Part shown: positions 25,957 through 34,130 of the stretch, piece after piece
How the letters are laid out: every line of letters starts with the position of its first letter
How positions within the stretch are numbered: the stretch's first letter is position 1
Assembly (NCBI GenBank): GCA_030041385.1
Contig: JASHNY010000128.1
Coordinates: 1-38,831, forward strand
Direction of reading: 5' to 3'
DNA length: 38,831 nucleotides
Source of the DNA: Alphaproteobacteria bacterium
Lineage (GTDB): Bacteria > Pseudomonadota > Alphaproteobacteria > ATCC43930 > CGMCC-115725
The notes under the pieces: generated by a model
The model's database searches: none
Seen by the model: the letters and a program-made list of their open reading frames with translations, nothing else
Told to the model about the DNA's origin: nothing
Made by a program: the position numbers and the translations under genes

Positions 25957-27114
25957 ATGTACGAGCAATTCTACGGGCTGGCGCGCCCGCCTTTCGCGGT
26001 CACGCCGGATCCGGGCCTCCTCTACATGAGCCCGGCGCATCGCGAGGCGCTGGCGACGATCATCTACGGTGTCGAAGCCCGCAAGGGGTTCATCGTCTGC
26101 AGCGGCGAAGTCGGCACCGGCAAGACCACCGTCATCCGCGCCTTTTTCGACCAGGCGCGGGCGGAGGCGTTCAAGATCGTCTATCTGTTCACGCCGCAGG
26201 TCGGCCCCCTCGACATGGCACGCTATATCTGCCGCGAGCTCGACCTCGCGGCGCCGGAAAGCGTGTTCGCCGCAGTGCCGGCATTGCAACTGAAGCTGCT
26301 CGAGATTTTCGAGGCCGGCCGCACCGTCGTGCTGATGATCGACGAGGCCCAGTTACTGCCGCCGGAAACCATCGAATTCCTGCGCCTGCTCAGCAATTTC
26401 GAGACCGATACCGAGAAATTGATCCAGATCGTGCTGGTCGGCCAATCCGAGATCGATGCCGTGCTCGCGCGGCACGACATGCGCCAGGTGGCGCAGCGGG
26501 TCGCGTTGCGGGCGCGGCTCGGCGCCTTCGGCTTCGACGAAAGCCTGTCCTACATCGCCTACCGGCTGACCGCGTGCGGCGCGCGCGAGGTCGGGGCGGT
26601 GTTGTCGCCGGGCGCCGCACGGATCGTCGCCGCGGCTTCCGGCGGCATTCCGCGCCGCATCAACATCCTCGCCGATAATGTGCTGATCGCCGGGTTCGGC
26701 GCCGGCGAGCGGCCGGTCGGCGCCGCGCGCGCCGCGGCGACCGTGCGCGAGTTCTTCGCCAGCAGCGGCGAAGAACTTCCGAATTTGCCGGGTGAGGCGG
26801 AATTCGACGCGGTCATGCCCGAGCCGCAGGCCGACCCGTCGCAATGCATCGAACCGACGCTACAAGCCCCGGACGCGGAACCGAGCACGGAATTGCCGGT
26901 CGGCGACGCCTCGTTTTGGGACAGCGCCGCGCTCGCTCCGGCGATTTCGGACATGCCGACCAACGTCGTGCGGCCGCAATTCCTCGGGCGGCGGCAGGGC
27001 GGCGGGCATGCGGCGGGCGCCGCTTTCGCCGATGCCACGGTGCGCCGGCACCAGCGCTTTCGCCTGCGGCTGAACGGCGCCGGCTTCGGTGCGGCCGCAA
27101 TCGGGCGCCGTTAA
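25957..27114 (+). CDS. ExeA/GspA-like AAA ATPase of polysaccharide loci
   Basis: The 385-residue protein begins MYEQFYGLARPPFAVTPDPG, the standard start of ExeA-like and exosortase-locus ATPases (TIGR03015-like). Walker A is GEVGTGKTT (50-58 region), Walker B is TVVLMIDEAQLL (123-134), and the arginine/sensor region is ARLGAFGFDESLSYIAYRL; SGGIPRRINILADNVLIAG ends the AAA lid at about 250. The last 120 residues are low-complexity, acidic then Arg-rich, with no recognised domain. In other loci such ATPases accompany EPS export or PEP-CTERM sorting; no exosortase is seen here. It lies 26 bases after the GT4 gene, in the same unit. Confidence 0.85.
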   Translation: MYEQFYGLARPPFAVTPDPGLLYMSPAHREALATIIYGVEARKGFIVCSGEVGTGKTTVIRAFFDQARAEAFKIVYLFTPQVGPLDMARYICRELDLAAPESVFAAVPALQLKLLEIFEAGRTVVLMIDEAQLLPPETIEFLRLLSNFETDTEKLIQIVLVGQSEIDAVLARHDMRQVAQRVALRARLGAFGFDESLSYIAYRLTACGAREVGAVLSPGAARIVAAASGGIPRRINILADNVLIAGFGAGERPVGAARAAATVREFFASSGEELPNLPGEAEFDAVMPEPQADPSQCIEPTLQAPDAEPSTELPVGDASFWDSAALAPAISDMPTNVVRPQFLGRRQGGGHAAGAAFADATVRRHQRFRLRLNGAGFGAAAIGRR

Positions 27115-27120
27115 CCAAAG

Positions 27121-27159
27121 GCAAACAACGGCGCGCCATCATTCCCGAGGGGCGCGCCG
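27121..27159 (-). terminator. Rho-independent terminator between convergent genes
   Basis: A perfect 9-base stem CGGCGCGCC/GGCGCGCCG (27129-27137 and 27151-27159) with a 13-base loop lies in the 55-base gap between the ATPase gene and the antisense gene. Read on the minus strand the stem is followed by TTGTTTGC (27121-27128), a T-rich tail, so it best serves the minus-strand gene; it may also slow plus-strand transcription. Confidence 0.6.
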
Positions 27160-27169
27160 CAGCGCCGGC

Positions 27170-27778
27170 CTATCGCGCAGCGGCGCAGAGCGCATCCATC
27201 TTGCGGTCCGCCGCGGCTCGGGAGAGTTGATAATCCTCGACGAACACGGTCAACACCGAGCCGGTCTGCTTGTCCTCTACCGTGGCGCGGCCGGGCTTGT
27301 TGAAATCGCCGGACAACGTATCGTCCTTGCCGACCATGCCGCCGGCGAGCCGGTCGAGAATGGCGAAACCCTGCTCGGCGGAGACGAAGATGCGGTTGCC
27401 GCAACCCTCGCTGCGCACCACCGTGCCGGTCGCCAGGTCGTTCTCAAGGGCGGAGCGGCAGGCGGCCGCGATCCGCGGCATCACGTCGTCGCGGCTGAGC
27501 CGATGGTCCTCGACGATGGCCGAGAAATTGACGCCGCGGGTGCGGTCGTAAAGCCGGGTATAGCCGACCCCGTCGACCTTGCCGACCAGCGCGTCCTCGT
27601 CGGCGATGCCGGGCGTCCCCTCCACGGTCAATACCGAATAGCCGCTGAGGCTCGACACGAAGATTTTGCCGCCGCAGCCGGTGGCGCGCACGACGGTGCC
27701 GTCGGCGCGGGCCTGGACGGCGGCCGTCGCCGCCATCAACAGCACGGCAAGAAACAGGAGAGCCCGGCCCACGGCCAT
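27170..27778 (-). CDS. Secreted protein with two 91-residue internal repeats, unknown function
   Basis: The 202-residue product has a signal peptide (MAVGRALLFLAVLLMAATAA, cleavage near ARA at 25). The rest is two copies of one domain offset by exactly 91 residues: GTVVRATGCGGKIFV (27-41) against GTVVRSEGCGNRIFV (118-132), and IVEDHRLSRD (88-97) against FVEDYQLSRA (179-188). Each copy has two cysteines 72 apart (C35/C107 and C126/C198), suggesting one disulfide per domain. No enzyme motif is visible and I do not recognise the family. It lies on the opposite strand inside the polysaccharide plus arm, 74 bases from the divergent ExoQ-like gene, so it may have a shared promoter region and a related periplasmic role. 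Confidence 0.82.
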   Translation of the reverse strand: MAVGRALLFLAVLLMAATAAVQARADGTVVRATGCGGKIFVSSLSGYSVLTVEGTPGIADEDALVGKVDGVGYTRLYDRTRGVNFSAIVEDHRLSRDDVMPRIAAACRSALENDLATGTVVRSEGCGNRIFVSAEQGFAILDRLAGGMVGKDDTLSGDFNKPGRATVEDKQTGSVLTVFVEDYQLSRAAADRKMDALCAAAR

Positions 27779-27852
27779 CACCCGCGCATGCTCGCGCTCA
27801 ACGCCGCCGGAACCGGCGCGACGAGGGCGCGGAGCCGGTCCGGACAACGGGC

Positions 27853-29163
27853 ATGAAATTCGTCACCGACCATATCGAACGCCTCGCCGCGTTCGTGTTC
27901 CTGTTGATCTTTGCCGGTATGTTTTGGCCGCCCGACAGCTATCTCGTCAACCAGCACGGCGCGATGCAGGGCGATTCCAATACCTACGATTTCGCCGCCT
28001 TCGCAGCGCTGGCGGTGTTCCTGGGCATCGCCTGCCTGGCGCGGTGGCAGGAAATATTGCGGCTATTGCGCTGCGGCTGGCCGATTTTCGCCCTGGTCGC
28101 CCTCGCCTTCCTCAGCGCGTATTGGGCCGAGGATCCGAGCCTGGTGATCCGCCGCTCGGGCACTGTCGCGCTGACCACGCTGTTCGGCGTCTACCTGGTC
28201 GCGCGATACGATTTCGCCGATCTCGTCGCGCTCTTGGTCAAAATCTATGCGGTGGCGATGCTGGTCTCGCTGGCGATGATCGTCGTGGCGCCGTCGCTCG
28301 CGATCGGCGGCAACGAGACCTATGCCTTTGCCTGGCGCGGCGCGTTTTCCGACAAGAACACGCTGGGCCTCGCTTGCGCGATCGCGATGATCGTCGCCTT
28401 CTATGCCTGGTACCGGCGGTTCGGCCCGCGCTGGCTTGCCGCAACCGTGATCGTCGCCAGCCTGATCCTGTTCAAGCTCGCGGATTCGAAGACCCCGCTG
28501 GTGATGATCATCGTCGCCTGCTACGCCGCCGCGCTGGTATCGGCGCTGCGGCGGCGCAGCGCGGCCGGGCTGATGCTGGGCTTCGTGCTGGGGGTGATCG
28601 GCCTCGCCGGTATCGGGCTGGCGCTGGTGGACGGCAAGGAATTGCTGCTGGCCCTCGGGCGCGACCCTACCTTCACCGACCGCACCAAGATCTGGCACTA
28701 CGTGATCGCCTACATCGCGCGGCGCCCGTGGCTCGGTTACGGGTTCGGCGGGTTCTGGCGGTTCGACGGGGTGGAGGCCAATGAGATCTGGGCGATGATC
28801 GAATTCAAGGCGCCGCACGCCCATAACGCCTGGCTCGAAATCGGCCTCGGGCTCGGCATCGTCGGCATGGGGGCGATGGCGCTGGCCTGGCTGGCGGCGT
28901 TCTATCGCATCGGCCGGCTGCTGACCGCGCCCGCCGCCGGCCATGTCGCGTTCTGCGCCGCGCTGCTCGCCGGCATGTTCATCGAGAACCTGACCGAATA
29001 CGAGTTCTTCCGCCCCGGCGACATGCTGTGGGTGTTGTTCGTGGCGACGACGGTCCATCTCGGCCGCGTCGGGCTTCGCGCTCGCGCGGCGCGGCGCAAA
29101 GCCAGGGCATCCGCCCGTTCGGCACCGCCGGGCCGGCGACTGGCGGTTCCGGCGCGGCCGTAG
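27853..29163 (+). CDS. ExoQ-like polysaccharide polymerase (O-antigen ligase family)
   Basis: The 436-residue protein is highly hydrophobic with roughly ten membrane helices. It carries the Wzy_C/O-antigen ligase region: WRGAFSDKNTLGLACAIAM, a periplasmic loop GRDPTFTDRTKIWHYVIAY, WLGYGFGGFW, and PHAHNAWLEIGLGLGIVGM with the conserved His. The AWRGAFSDKNTLG and FTDRTKIW motifs are those of ExoQ/EPS polymerases. It would link flipped repeat units into polymer at the periplasmic face. The C terminus is Arg/Ala-rich and cytoplasmic. It is the last gene of the plus arm; its stop is 4 bases from the stop of the converging GH10 gene. Confidence 0.88.
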   Translation: MKFVTDHIERLAAFVFLLIFAGMFWPPDSYLVNQHGAMQGDSNTYDFAAFAALAVFLGIACLARWQEILRLLRCGWPIFALVALAFLSAYWAEDPSLVIRRSGTVALTTLFGVYLVARYDFADLVALLVKIYAVAMLVSLAMIVVAPSLAIGGNETYAFAWRGAFSDKNTLGLACAIAMIVAFYAWYRRFGPRWLAATVIVASLILFKLADSKTPLVMIIVACYAAALVSALRRRSAAGLMLGFVLGVIGLAGIGLALVDGKELLLALGRDPTFTDRTKIWHYVIAYIARRPWLGYGFGGFWRFDGVEANEIWAMIEFKAPHAHNAWLEIGLGLGIVGMGAMALAWLAAFYRIGRLLTAPAAGHVAFCAALLAGMFIENLTEYEFFRPGDMLWVLFVATTVHLGRVGLRARAARRKARASARSAPPGRRLAVPARP

Positions 29164-29167
29164 GCCG

Positions 29168-30292
29168 CTAGCCCTGCGGCGGCCGCCGGGGCGCGTTCTT
29201 CAGCGCCGCGGCAATCGCCGCCAGCGCCGGCTTGGGCCGGCCGTCGACATCGAACGGCAACGGGCGCGGCGGCAATCCGTCGGCGCGGGCCGCGTCAGGC
29301 GAATGGCCCGAGGTGATCCAGCTGTTGCGGTCGGTAAGGCCCCAGTTGATCACCGTCGTCACCGCCGGAGAGGCCAGCGCGACATCGAGATAGCGGCGAT
29401 AGCAATCGGCCACGGCGGCGTCGCGCGCCGGGATCGCCGACGGGGCGCCGCGGTCGACGACATCGAGCTCGGTCAGCATGATCTGCAGGCCGCGGCCGGC
29501 CAGCTCGGCAAGATATTCGCTGAACACGCGCGGAGTGAAGCGGTCCATCAGGGCGAGGATCAGATGGCTTTGCAGGCCGATCGCGTCGATCGGCACGCTT
29601 CGCTGCCGGAACCCGTCGATCAGGGCCAGCACCGCCCGGCGCTTGTCATGGTGCGCCGGGATGTCGAGCTCCATGCCGAAATCGTTGTAGACGAGGCGCA
29701 ATTTGGGGTCGGCCGCGCGCGCGGCGCGAAACGCGATGTCGAGATATTCCGGGCCGATCTTGTCGAGGAACACGGTGCGGCGCAGGCCGTCGGCGCGGCC
29801 GTCGCCGAGCTTGATCGCCTCGTTGACGACGTCCCACGACTGGAACCGCCCGGCGAAATGGCGGCAGGTTGCGGACACGTGATCCTCGACCGCGCGTACC
29901 GCCGCGGCGCGATCGGGCAACGCGGCGAACCACGGCGGCGCCGCCTCGCCCCACAGCAATGCGTGGCCGCGATATTCCATGCCGTGCGCGCGCGCCCAGC
30001 GATAGACGCGCTCGACCCCGGAAAAATCGGTCGTCGTCGGCGTCGGCGCCAGGTTCCGCCATTGCGTGCACGAGCACACGATCAGCGCCGCCTCGCGGAT
30101 CACCAGGCCGGTGTAGACCGGGTCCTTGTCGAGCATCTCCGCCCGCACATAGGTGCCGTAAAGCAGCCCGCGCGCGGCGGCGATGTCGCGTAACACCGGC
30201 ACCGGCGCCGGCTCGGTCGCGGCCGCCGCGGCCAGCGGCCACGCGACGGCGCCGGAAACGCTCGCGAGCAGCAGGTCGCGGCGCGACGGCAC
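29168..30292 (-). CDS. Divergent GH10 (endo-1,4-beta-xylanase family) glycosidase
   Basis: The 374-residue protein has a Tat-type signal (SRRDLLLASVSGAVAWPLAA) and a GH10 TIM barrel. The acid/base is Glu158 in SWDVVNEAI and the nucleophile Glu275 in IMLTELDVVD, both intact. The glycone subsites differ from classic xylanases: the usual HTLVWHSQ-type strand reads HALLWGEAAPPWF (110-122) and the usual KWxxxEP strand reads TQWRNLAPTP. The substrate is therefore probably the exported polysaccharide, not plant xylan. Role may be chain trimming or release, as with glycosidases encoded in other EPS loci; this is inference. It is the last gene of the minus arm, 26 bases after the ATP-grasp gene. Confidence 0.87.
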   Translation of the reverse strand: MPSRRDLLLASVSGAVAWPLAAAAATEPAPVPVLRDIAAARGLLYGTYVRAEMLDKDPVYTGLVIREAALIVCSCTQWRNLAPTPTTTDFSGVERVYRWARAHGMEYRGHALLWGEAAPPWFAALPDRAAAVRAVEDHVSATCRHFAGRFQSWDVVNEAIKLGDGRADGLRRTVFLDKIGPEYLDIAFRAARAADPKLRLVYNDFGMELDIPAHHDKRRAVLALIDGFRQRSVPIDAIGLQSHLILALMDRFTPRVFSEYLAELAGRGLQIMLTELDVVDRGAPSAIPARDAAVADCYRRYLDVALASPAVTTVINWGLTDRNSWITSGHSPDAARADGLPPRPLPFDVDGRPKPALAAIAAALKNAPRRPPQG

Positions 30293-30318
30293 CGTCCCCC
30301 GCGCGGCGATGCGGCCGG

Positions 30319-31443
30319 TCAGGGGTGGGCTCCGAGCGCCGCCGGAGCCGCGGGATCGGGCCCGCTATAGGCGCTCATCTCGGCGACCCCGACGGCGACG
30401 GCGCTGTCGTCGATCAATTTCGCCCGGGTCAGCAGATAGGGAATCGGATCGCCGAGGTGATAGCGCACCAGCCGCCAATCGTGCCGCCGTGCCCGCAGCG
30501 GGTTCTGCAATGTCCGGCGCGGCGCCAGTTCGAGCGGCTCGCTGGTCAACGTCGCGGCGGGCACCGCCGGCATGCCGGCATCTTCCAGCGCCGTCGTCAT
30601 GAAATTGAGGCCGACCAGCATCGACAGGTAGATCGTGAACCAGTAGCGCGGATTGCACTCGACGATATAGCTAAGCCCGGTGCCGGTTTCGATGACGGCA
30701 TCGAAATTGGCCGGACCGTCGAGCCGCGTCGCCGCGACCAGCCGGGACATGTTGTCGAGCAGGTCGGCATGGGCGAACAGTTCAAAGCGGCGCTCGTCGC
30801 GACGCTGGGCCGCATGGGCAAGGATCCTGCCGTCCCGGCACACCGCCGAGATGCCCACCGTCTCGCCGATTATGTGCCGCTGCACCAGGACCGGGCGGTA
30901 GTCGATGCGGCCGAGCAATGCGTGCTCGCGCGCGTCGCGGATGTGAACCACGCCGACGCCGCCCGAGCGGTTGATCGGCTTCACCGTGATCGGCAGATCG
31001 AGTTCGCGCGAGGCCAGCGCCGCGCGCAATTCGTCGACCGAGGCAAAGCACCAGCCCGGCGGCACGCGCACCCCGTGCCGATGGCAATAGCGCGTGAAGT
31101 TCCACTTGTCGTTCAGCAGGTCGAAGACCGCGAGGTCCGGCAGCGGCGAGGTGCGCACGGGCAGGCGGTCGCGCAGCCGGGCGAGGAGCCGCGTCGATAC
31201 GTCGTCGGAAGGGAAGACGATGTCGATGCGGTGTCGTGTTGCCGCCGCCTCGATATCGGCGAGGACCGAGCCTTCGTCCGCAGGATCGTCCAGTTCCCGG
31301 TAGGAGGCGCAGCAGCGCGAGGTGCGCAATCGGCCGGCGACGCCATGGCCGAGCACATGCACCCGCGTTCCCGCCGCGGCCGCGGTGCGCAATACGTGGT
31401 AGGGCAGGCCGAACGCAAAGGCGATCATCAGCGCGTTGGCCAT
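30319..31443 (-). CDS. ATP-grasp ligase in the polysaccharide cluster
   Basis: The 374-residue protein has a preATP-grasp domain (MIAFAFGLPYHVLRTAAAAG; VFPSDDVSTRLLARL) and an ATP-grasp domain with ATP-binding Lys113 (NDKWNF) and Lys155 (PITVKPINRS), the glycine loop SGGVGVVHIRD (160-170), VLVQRHIIGETVGIS, and metal-binding Glu and Asn in IVECNPRYWF (260-269). These enzymes form an acyl-phosphate and couple it to an amine or thiol. Carbamoyl-phosphate-synthase-like members occur in EPS loci, where amino-acid or peptide decoration of sugars is one possibility. Substrates are unknown. The ATG at 31443 has GGAG upstream and lies 22 bases after the oxidoreductase gene. Confidence 0.82.
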   Translation of the reverse strand: MANALMIAFAFGLPYHVLRTAAAAGTRVHVLGHGVAGRLRTSRCCASYRELDDPADEGSVLADIEAAATRHRIDIVFPSDDVSTRLLARLRDRLPVRTSPLPDLAVFDLLNDKWNFTRYCHRHGVRVPPGWCFASVDELRAALASRELDLPITVKPINRSGGVGVVHIRDAREHALLGRIDYRPVLVQRHIIGETVGISAVCRDGRILAHAAQRRDERRFELFAHADLLDNMSRLVAATRLDGPANFDAVIETGTGLSYIVECNPRYWFTIYLSMLVGLNFMTTALEDAGMPAVPAATLTSEPLELAPRRTLQNPLRARRHDWRLVRYHLGDPIPYLLTRAKLIDDSAVAVGVAEMSAYSGPDPAAPAALGAHP

Positions 31444-31465
31444 CTCGCGCTCCGCGCGCGGCGGA

Positions 31466-32707
31466 TCAGCGCGCGGCCAGAACCGGACGCGCCGCGGCGG
31501 GCCGGCGAACCGCAGCTTCCGCCAGGTGCGGCACGATCCGGCGCGCGGTGAACTCGGCGCCGAAGACGAAGCGGAACATCGGCCCGAACGTGTTGGCCGA
31601 GGCCGGGCCGACCATGTACAGCCCGGGCACCGAGGTCTCGAAACCGCTCGACAGGATCGGGCTGTTCCGCACCGATTTGATCGCCGCCCGCAGCCGCCCG
31701 TCGAAAAATTTGAGCCGGCGCAGATCGACCCGGTATCCGGTGCACACGATCGCGTGGTCGGCCGAGATCGTGTGCTCGTCGCCCGCCGCCGATGAGAGCC
31801 GCAGGTGGATGCGGCCGTCGCGCACCTCCGCCGCTTGCGGCGCATATCCCTCCAGCACCGGGACACAGCCGACGATGCGCTCGCGCATGTACCAGCCCCC
31901 GGCCGGGCCGTGCGAATTCGCCACGATGTTGAGCCGCTTCGCCTCGGGCAAAAGGCGGAAGAGCAGCGGCGCCCGGGTGTAGAAGACGCTCTCCCAGCCC
32001 GGACCGATGCCGGTATTCGGCGCCCGGATGCGGGTGGCCAGCGGGCGCCGTGCGCCGAGTTCGGTGCGGGTGTGGAAGCGCAATTGCGGCCGGCGCGCGA
32101 CCAATTGCACCGCGGCGCCGCTTTCGTGCATCAGCGCGGCGATGTCGATGGCCGACGAGCCGCTGCCGATAATCGCGACGTCGCGCCCCTTGAACGCGTC
32201 CATCGCCGCGTGCCGCGAGCTGTGGCTCACATACGCCTCGGGCAGTTCGGCCAGGTGCGGCGGCATATAGGGAAAATCGCTGATGCCGACGGCGACGACC
32301 ACCTTCGCCGCGCCGACGATCTCGCCATCGTCGAGTTGCACCGCGAAGCGGTCGTCCGACCGCTGGACGGCGACAACGGTGCGATCCTCCACATCGGGCA
32401 CGAAGCGTTTCTGGAAGGCCTCGCCATAGGCGATGAAGTTCGCGGCCGACACCGGCACGCCTTCGTCGGCATAGGGGATGCCGTGATGCCGGCAGTAATC
32501 GGCCAGGGTCGCCGCACCGTCCGGATCGGACAGATTGGAGGCGAAGCCGTCGGATTTGAGCAGCATCCCCTCCGGCATCTTGGTGCGCCAGTTCTGCATC
32601 GGCGCCCCGAAAATGCGGTAGCCGATCCCGCGTCGGCGCAAATGCGCCGCAATCGACAGGCCGTAGGGACCGGCGCCGATGATCGCGACCTCGTTCAGTA
32701 CGCTCAT
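31466..32707 (-). CDS. FAD/NAD(P)-binding oxidoreductase (flavin monooxygenase-like)
   Basis: The 413-residue protein has two dinucleotide-binding motifs: GAGPYG at 11-16 for FAD and GSGSSA at 181-186 for NAD(P)H. The layout, with VVVAVGISDFPYMPPHLAEL between the motifs and a late ADHAIVCTGYRVDLR, resembles class B flavin monooxygenases and ornithine/lysine N-hydroxylases (GISxxP-type linker). Residues 40-60 (WRTKMPEGMLLKSDGFASNL) are typical of a group found beside ATP-grasp genes. It may hydroxylate a nitrogen or oxidise a sugar or aglycone. The ATG at 32707 has a strong GGAGGGAT site. It is first in a three-gene unit after a 195-base gap that may carry its own promoter. Confidence 0.82.
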   Translation of the reverse strand: MSVLNEVAIIGAGPYGLSIAAHLRRRGIGYRIFGAPMQNWRTKMPEGMLLKSDGFASNLSDPDGAATLADYCRHHGIPYADEGVPVSAANFIAYGEAFQKRFVPDVEDRTVVAVQRSDDRFAVQLDDGEIVGAAKVVVAVGISDFPYMPPHLAELPEAYVSHSSRHAAMDAFKGRDVAIIGSGSSAIDIAALMHESGAAVQLVARRPQLRFHTRTELGARRPLATRIRAPNTGIGPGWESVFYTRAPLLFRLLPEAKRLNIVANSHGPAGGWYMRERIVGCVPVLEGYAPQAAEVRDGRIHLRLSSAAGDEHTISADHAIVCTGYRVDLRRLKFFDGRLRAAIKSVRNSPILSSGFETSVPGLYMVGPASANTFGPMFRFVFGAEFTARRIVPHLAEAAVRRPAAARPVLAAR

Positions 32708-32902
32708 GATCCCTCCGGTTATCGCCGCGCGTCGTCCTGCCGGCCGGGGCGGCCGCCTCTCGTTTGCGGCGGGACGGTACAGGCCGATTTGCTAACAATC
32801 GGGTAACGCACAATGACTCGATCGACGTTTTCAAATATTGATATGAATATTAATGATTATGGTTAATCCGTCGTTGCCGTAATTAAGCAAACGACGATTC
32901 TA
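32708..32902. promoter_or_regulatory. AT-rich intergenic region with CtrA-like half site
   Basis: This 195-base gap between the second GT4 gene and the oxidoreductase gene is far richer in A and T than its surroundings (roughly 32810-32900). On the minus strand it contains TTAACCAT (32859-32866) pointing toward the oxidoreductase gene; another TTAA follows 9 bases on (not the canonical 7). An internal promoter for the oxidoreductase/ATP-grasp/GH10 unit is likely. No reading frame or clean -35/-10 pair stands out. Confidence 0.5.
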
Positions 32903-34120
32903 TTATTCAGGCCGCAGGCCTGCCCGCGCCACGAGATGCTGAGATCCCTTGCGACGGGCGATCGTCGCACACACCGCTTCATCGAAGCGGCCGACCATCG
33001 CCTCGATCCGCAGCCCCTCGCGCGCTTCGAGCGCGCCTTGCGACAGCCGCGCCTGCCATTCGGGCGAATCGGCAAACCGCCCGAGCGTTGCGGCGTATTC
33101 GTCGAGGCCGCCGGGCACGATCAGCCCGTTCACGTCGTCGGCGAGGTATTCGATCTCGGCGCCGTGCGCCTCGTGTTCGCGGGTGATGACGGCGCGGCCA
33201 TGGGCGAAGGCGTGATTGACGAGCAGGCCGACCGCGCCGGTGATCGCCACCGCGGCCGAGACGCGCAGGCAGCGCGCGACCCGCACGTCCGGCGGCAGCG
33301 TGCCGAGAAAGTGCAGTTCCGGCATTCCGCCGGCCGTCGCCTTCAATTCCGCTTCGAGCGGACCGCCGCCTACGATCAGCGCCTCGACCGGCGGCCGTCC
33401 CGCGCGGTCGCGGTTGACGCGGCGGATAGCCTCGATCAGCAGGTCGACCCGCTTGAACTGGACCAGCCGGCCGATATAGGCGAACACCGTCGAATCGGGC
33501 CTGAGGCCGAGTTCGCGTCGGATCTGCTGCGGATCTTCGCCCTGCACCTGTTCATGCAGGGCGATCTGCTCGGACACGTCGATCGTGTTGTGCATGACAA
33601 AGGCACGGTCGCGCGGATAGCCGATCCCGGCCAGTTTTTCGATCCCGGTGCGGGTGTAGGCGAGATAGCCGTCGGCGCGGCGGGTCAGCCAGTTCTTTAG
33701 CCCGTTGACGCCAGCAAAGAGGCCGCGCTGCGGCGCGTCGCTGTCGCGGAACCCGCGCTGCGGATGATAGCCAAAGCCCCAGTACAGAACGGCGATGCCG
33801 CAGAGCGGGCCGATAAGGGCAAGCACGGCATTGGCGACGAACTTGGCCTCGGCGCTCAGGACCACGGCGTCGTAGCCGCCGGCGAGAATCTCGCGCAGCA
33901 CCGGCTGGTACACGGCGGTGCCCGGCCCGATACGGAATTCGCGGTTGTTGACGCGCCGGTTTGGAAAGTCGAACGGGCCTTCGGCCGCCGCGGTGCCGAT
34001 CCATGACGGCGGCGCGCCGTGAAACACCACGTATTCGGCCCGGCCCTGGCGCGCCAGCAGCTCGTAGAAGCGCACCCGGTAGTGCGGGATGTAGCCGTGG
34101 TGCAGGATCGCAACCTTCAT
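32903..34120 (-). CDS. Family 4 glycosyltransferase
   Basis: The 405-residue GT-B enzyme starts MKVAILHHGYIPHYRVRFYE, the nucleotide-free acceptor domain typical of GT4 enzymes of polysaccharide loci. The donor domain contains VFAYIGRLVQFKRVDLLIEA, EALIVGGGPLEAEL and, in place of the usual EGFGLPxxEAMA, AVGLLVNHAFAHGRAVITRE: the usual donor-binding Glu pair is not obvious (it reads GLLVNHAFAHG). Activity may still hold through HEAHGAEIEYL. It is 10 bases downstream of the flippase gene, so it is coupled to it. The final residues RPE end in TAA just inside the AT-rich gap. Confidence 0.86.
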   Translation of the reverse strand: MKVAILHHGYIPHYRVRFYELLARQGRAEYVVFHGAPPSWIGTAAAEGPFDFPNRRVNNREFRIGPGTAVYQPVLREILAGGYDAVVLSAEAKFVANAVLALIGPLCGIAVLYWGFGYHPQRGFRDSDAPQRGLFAGVNGLKNWLTRRADGYLAYTRTGIEKLAGIGYPRDRAFVMHNTIDVSEQIALHEQVQGEDPQQIRRELGLRPDSTVFAYIGRLVQFKRVDLLIEAIRRVNRDRAGRPPVEALIVGGGPLEAELKATAGGMPELHFLGTLPPDVRVARCLRVSAAVAITGAVGLLVNHAFAHGRAVITREHEAHGAEIEYLADDVNGLIVPGGLDEYAATLGRFADSPEWQARLSQGALEAREGLRIEAMVGRFDEAVCATIARRKGSQHLVARAGLRPE

Positions 34121-34130
34121 GGTTTCGCGC

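Noticed and set aside
27107-27113. TTAACCA at the end of the ATPase gene as a further CtrA site.
   Set aside because: It lacks the final T of TTAACCAT and the second half-site, and overlaps the stop codon.
29154-29168. GCGGCC-gta-GGCCGC palindrome over the ExoQ-like stop codon as a terminator.
   Set aside because: The stem is only 6 bases and no T-run follows on either strand; kept only as an observation.
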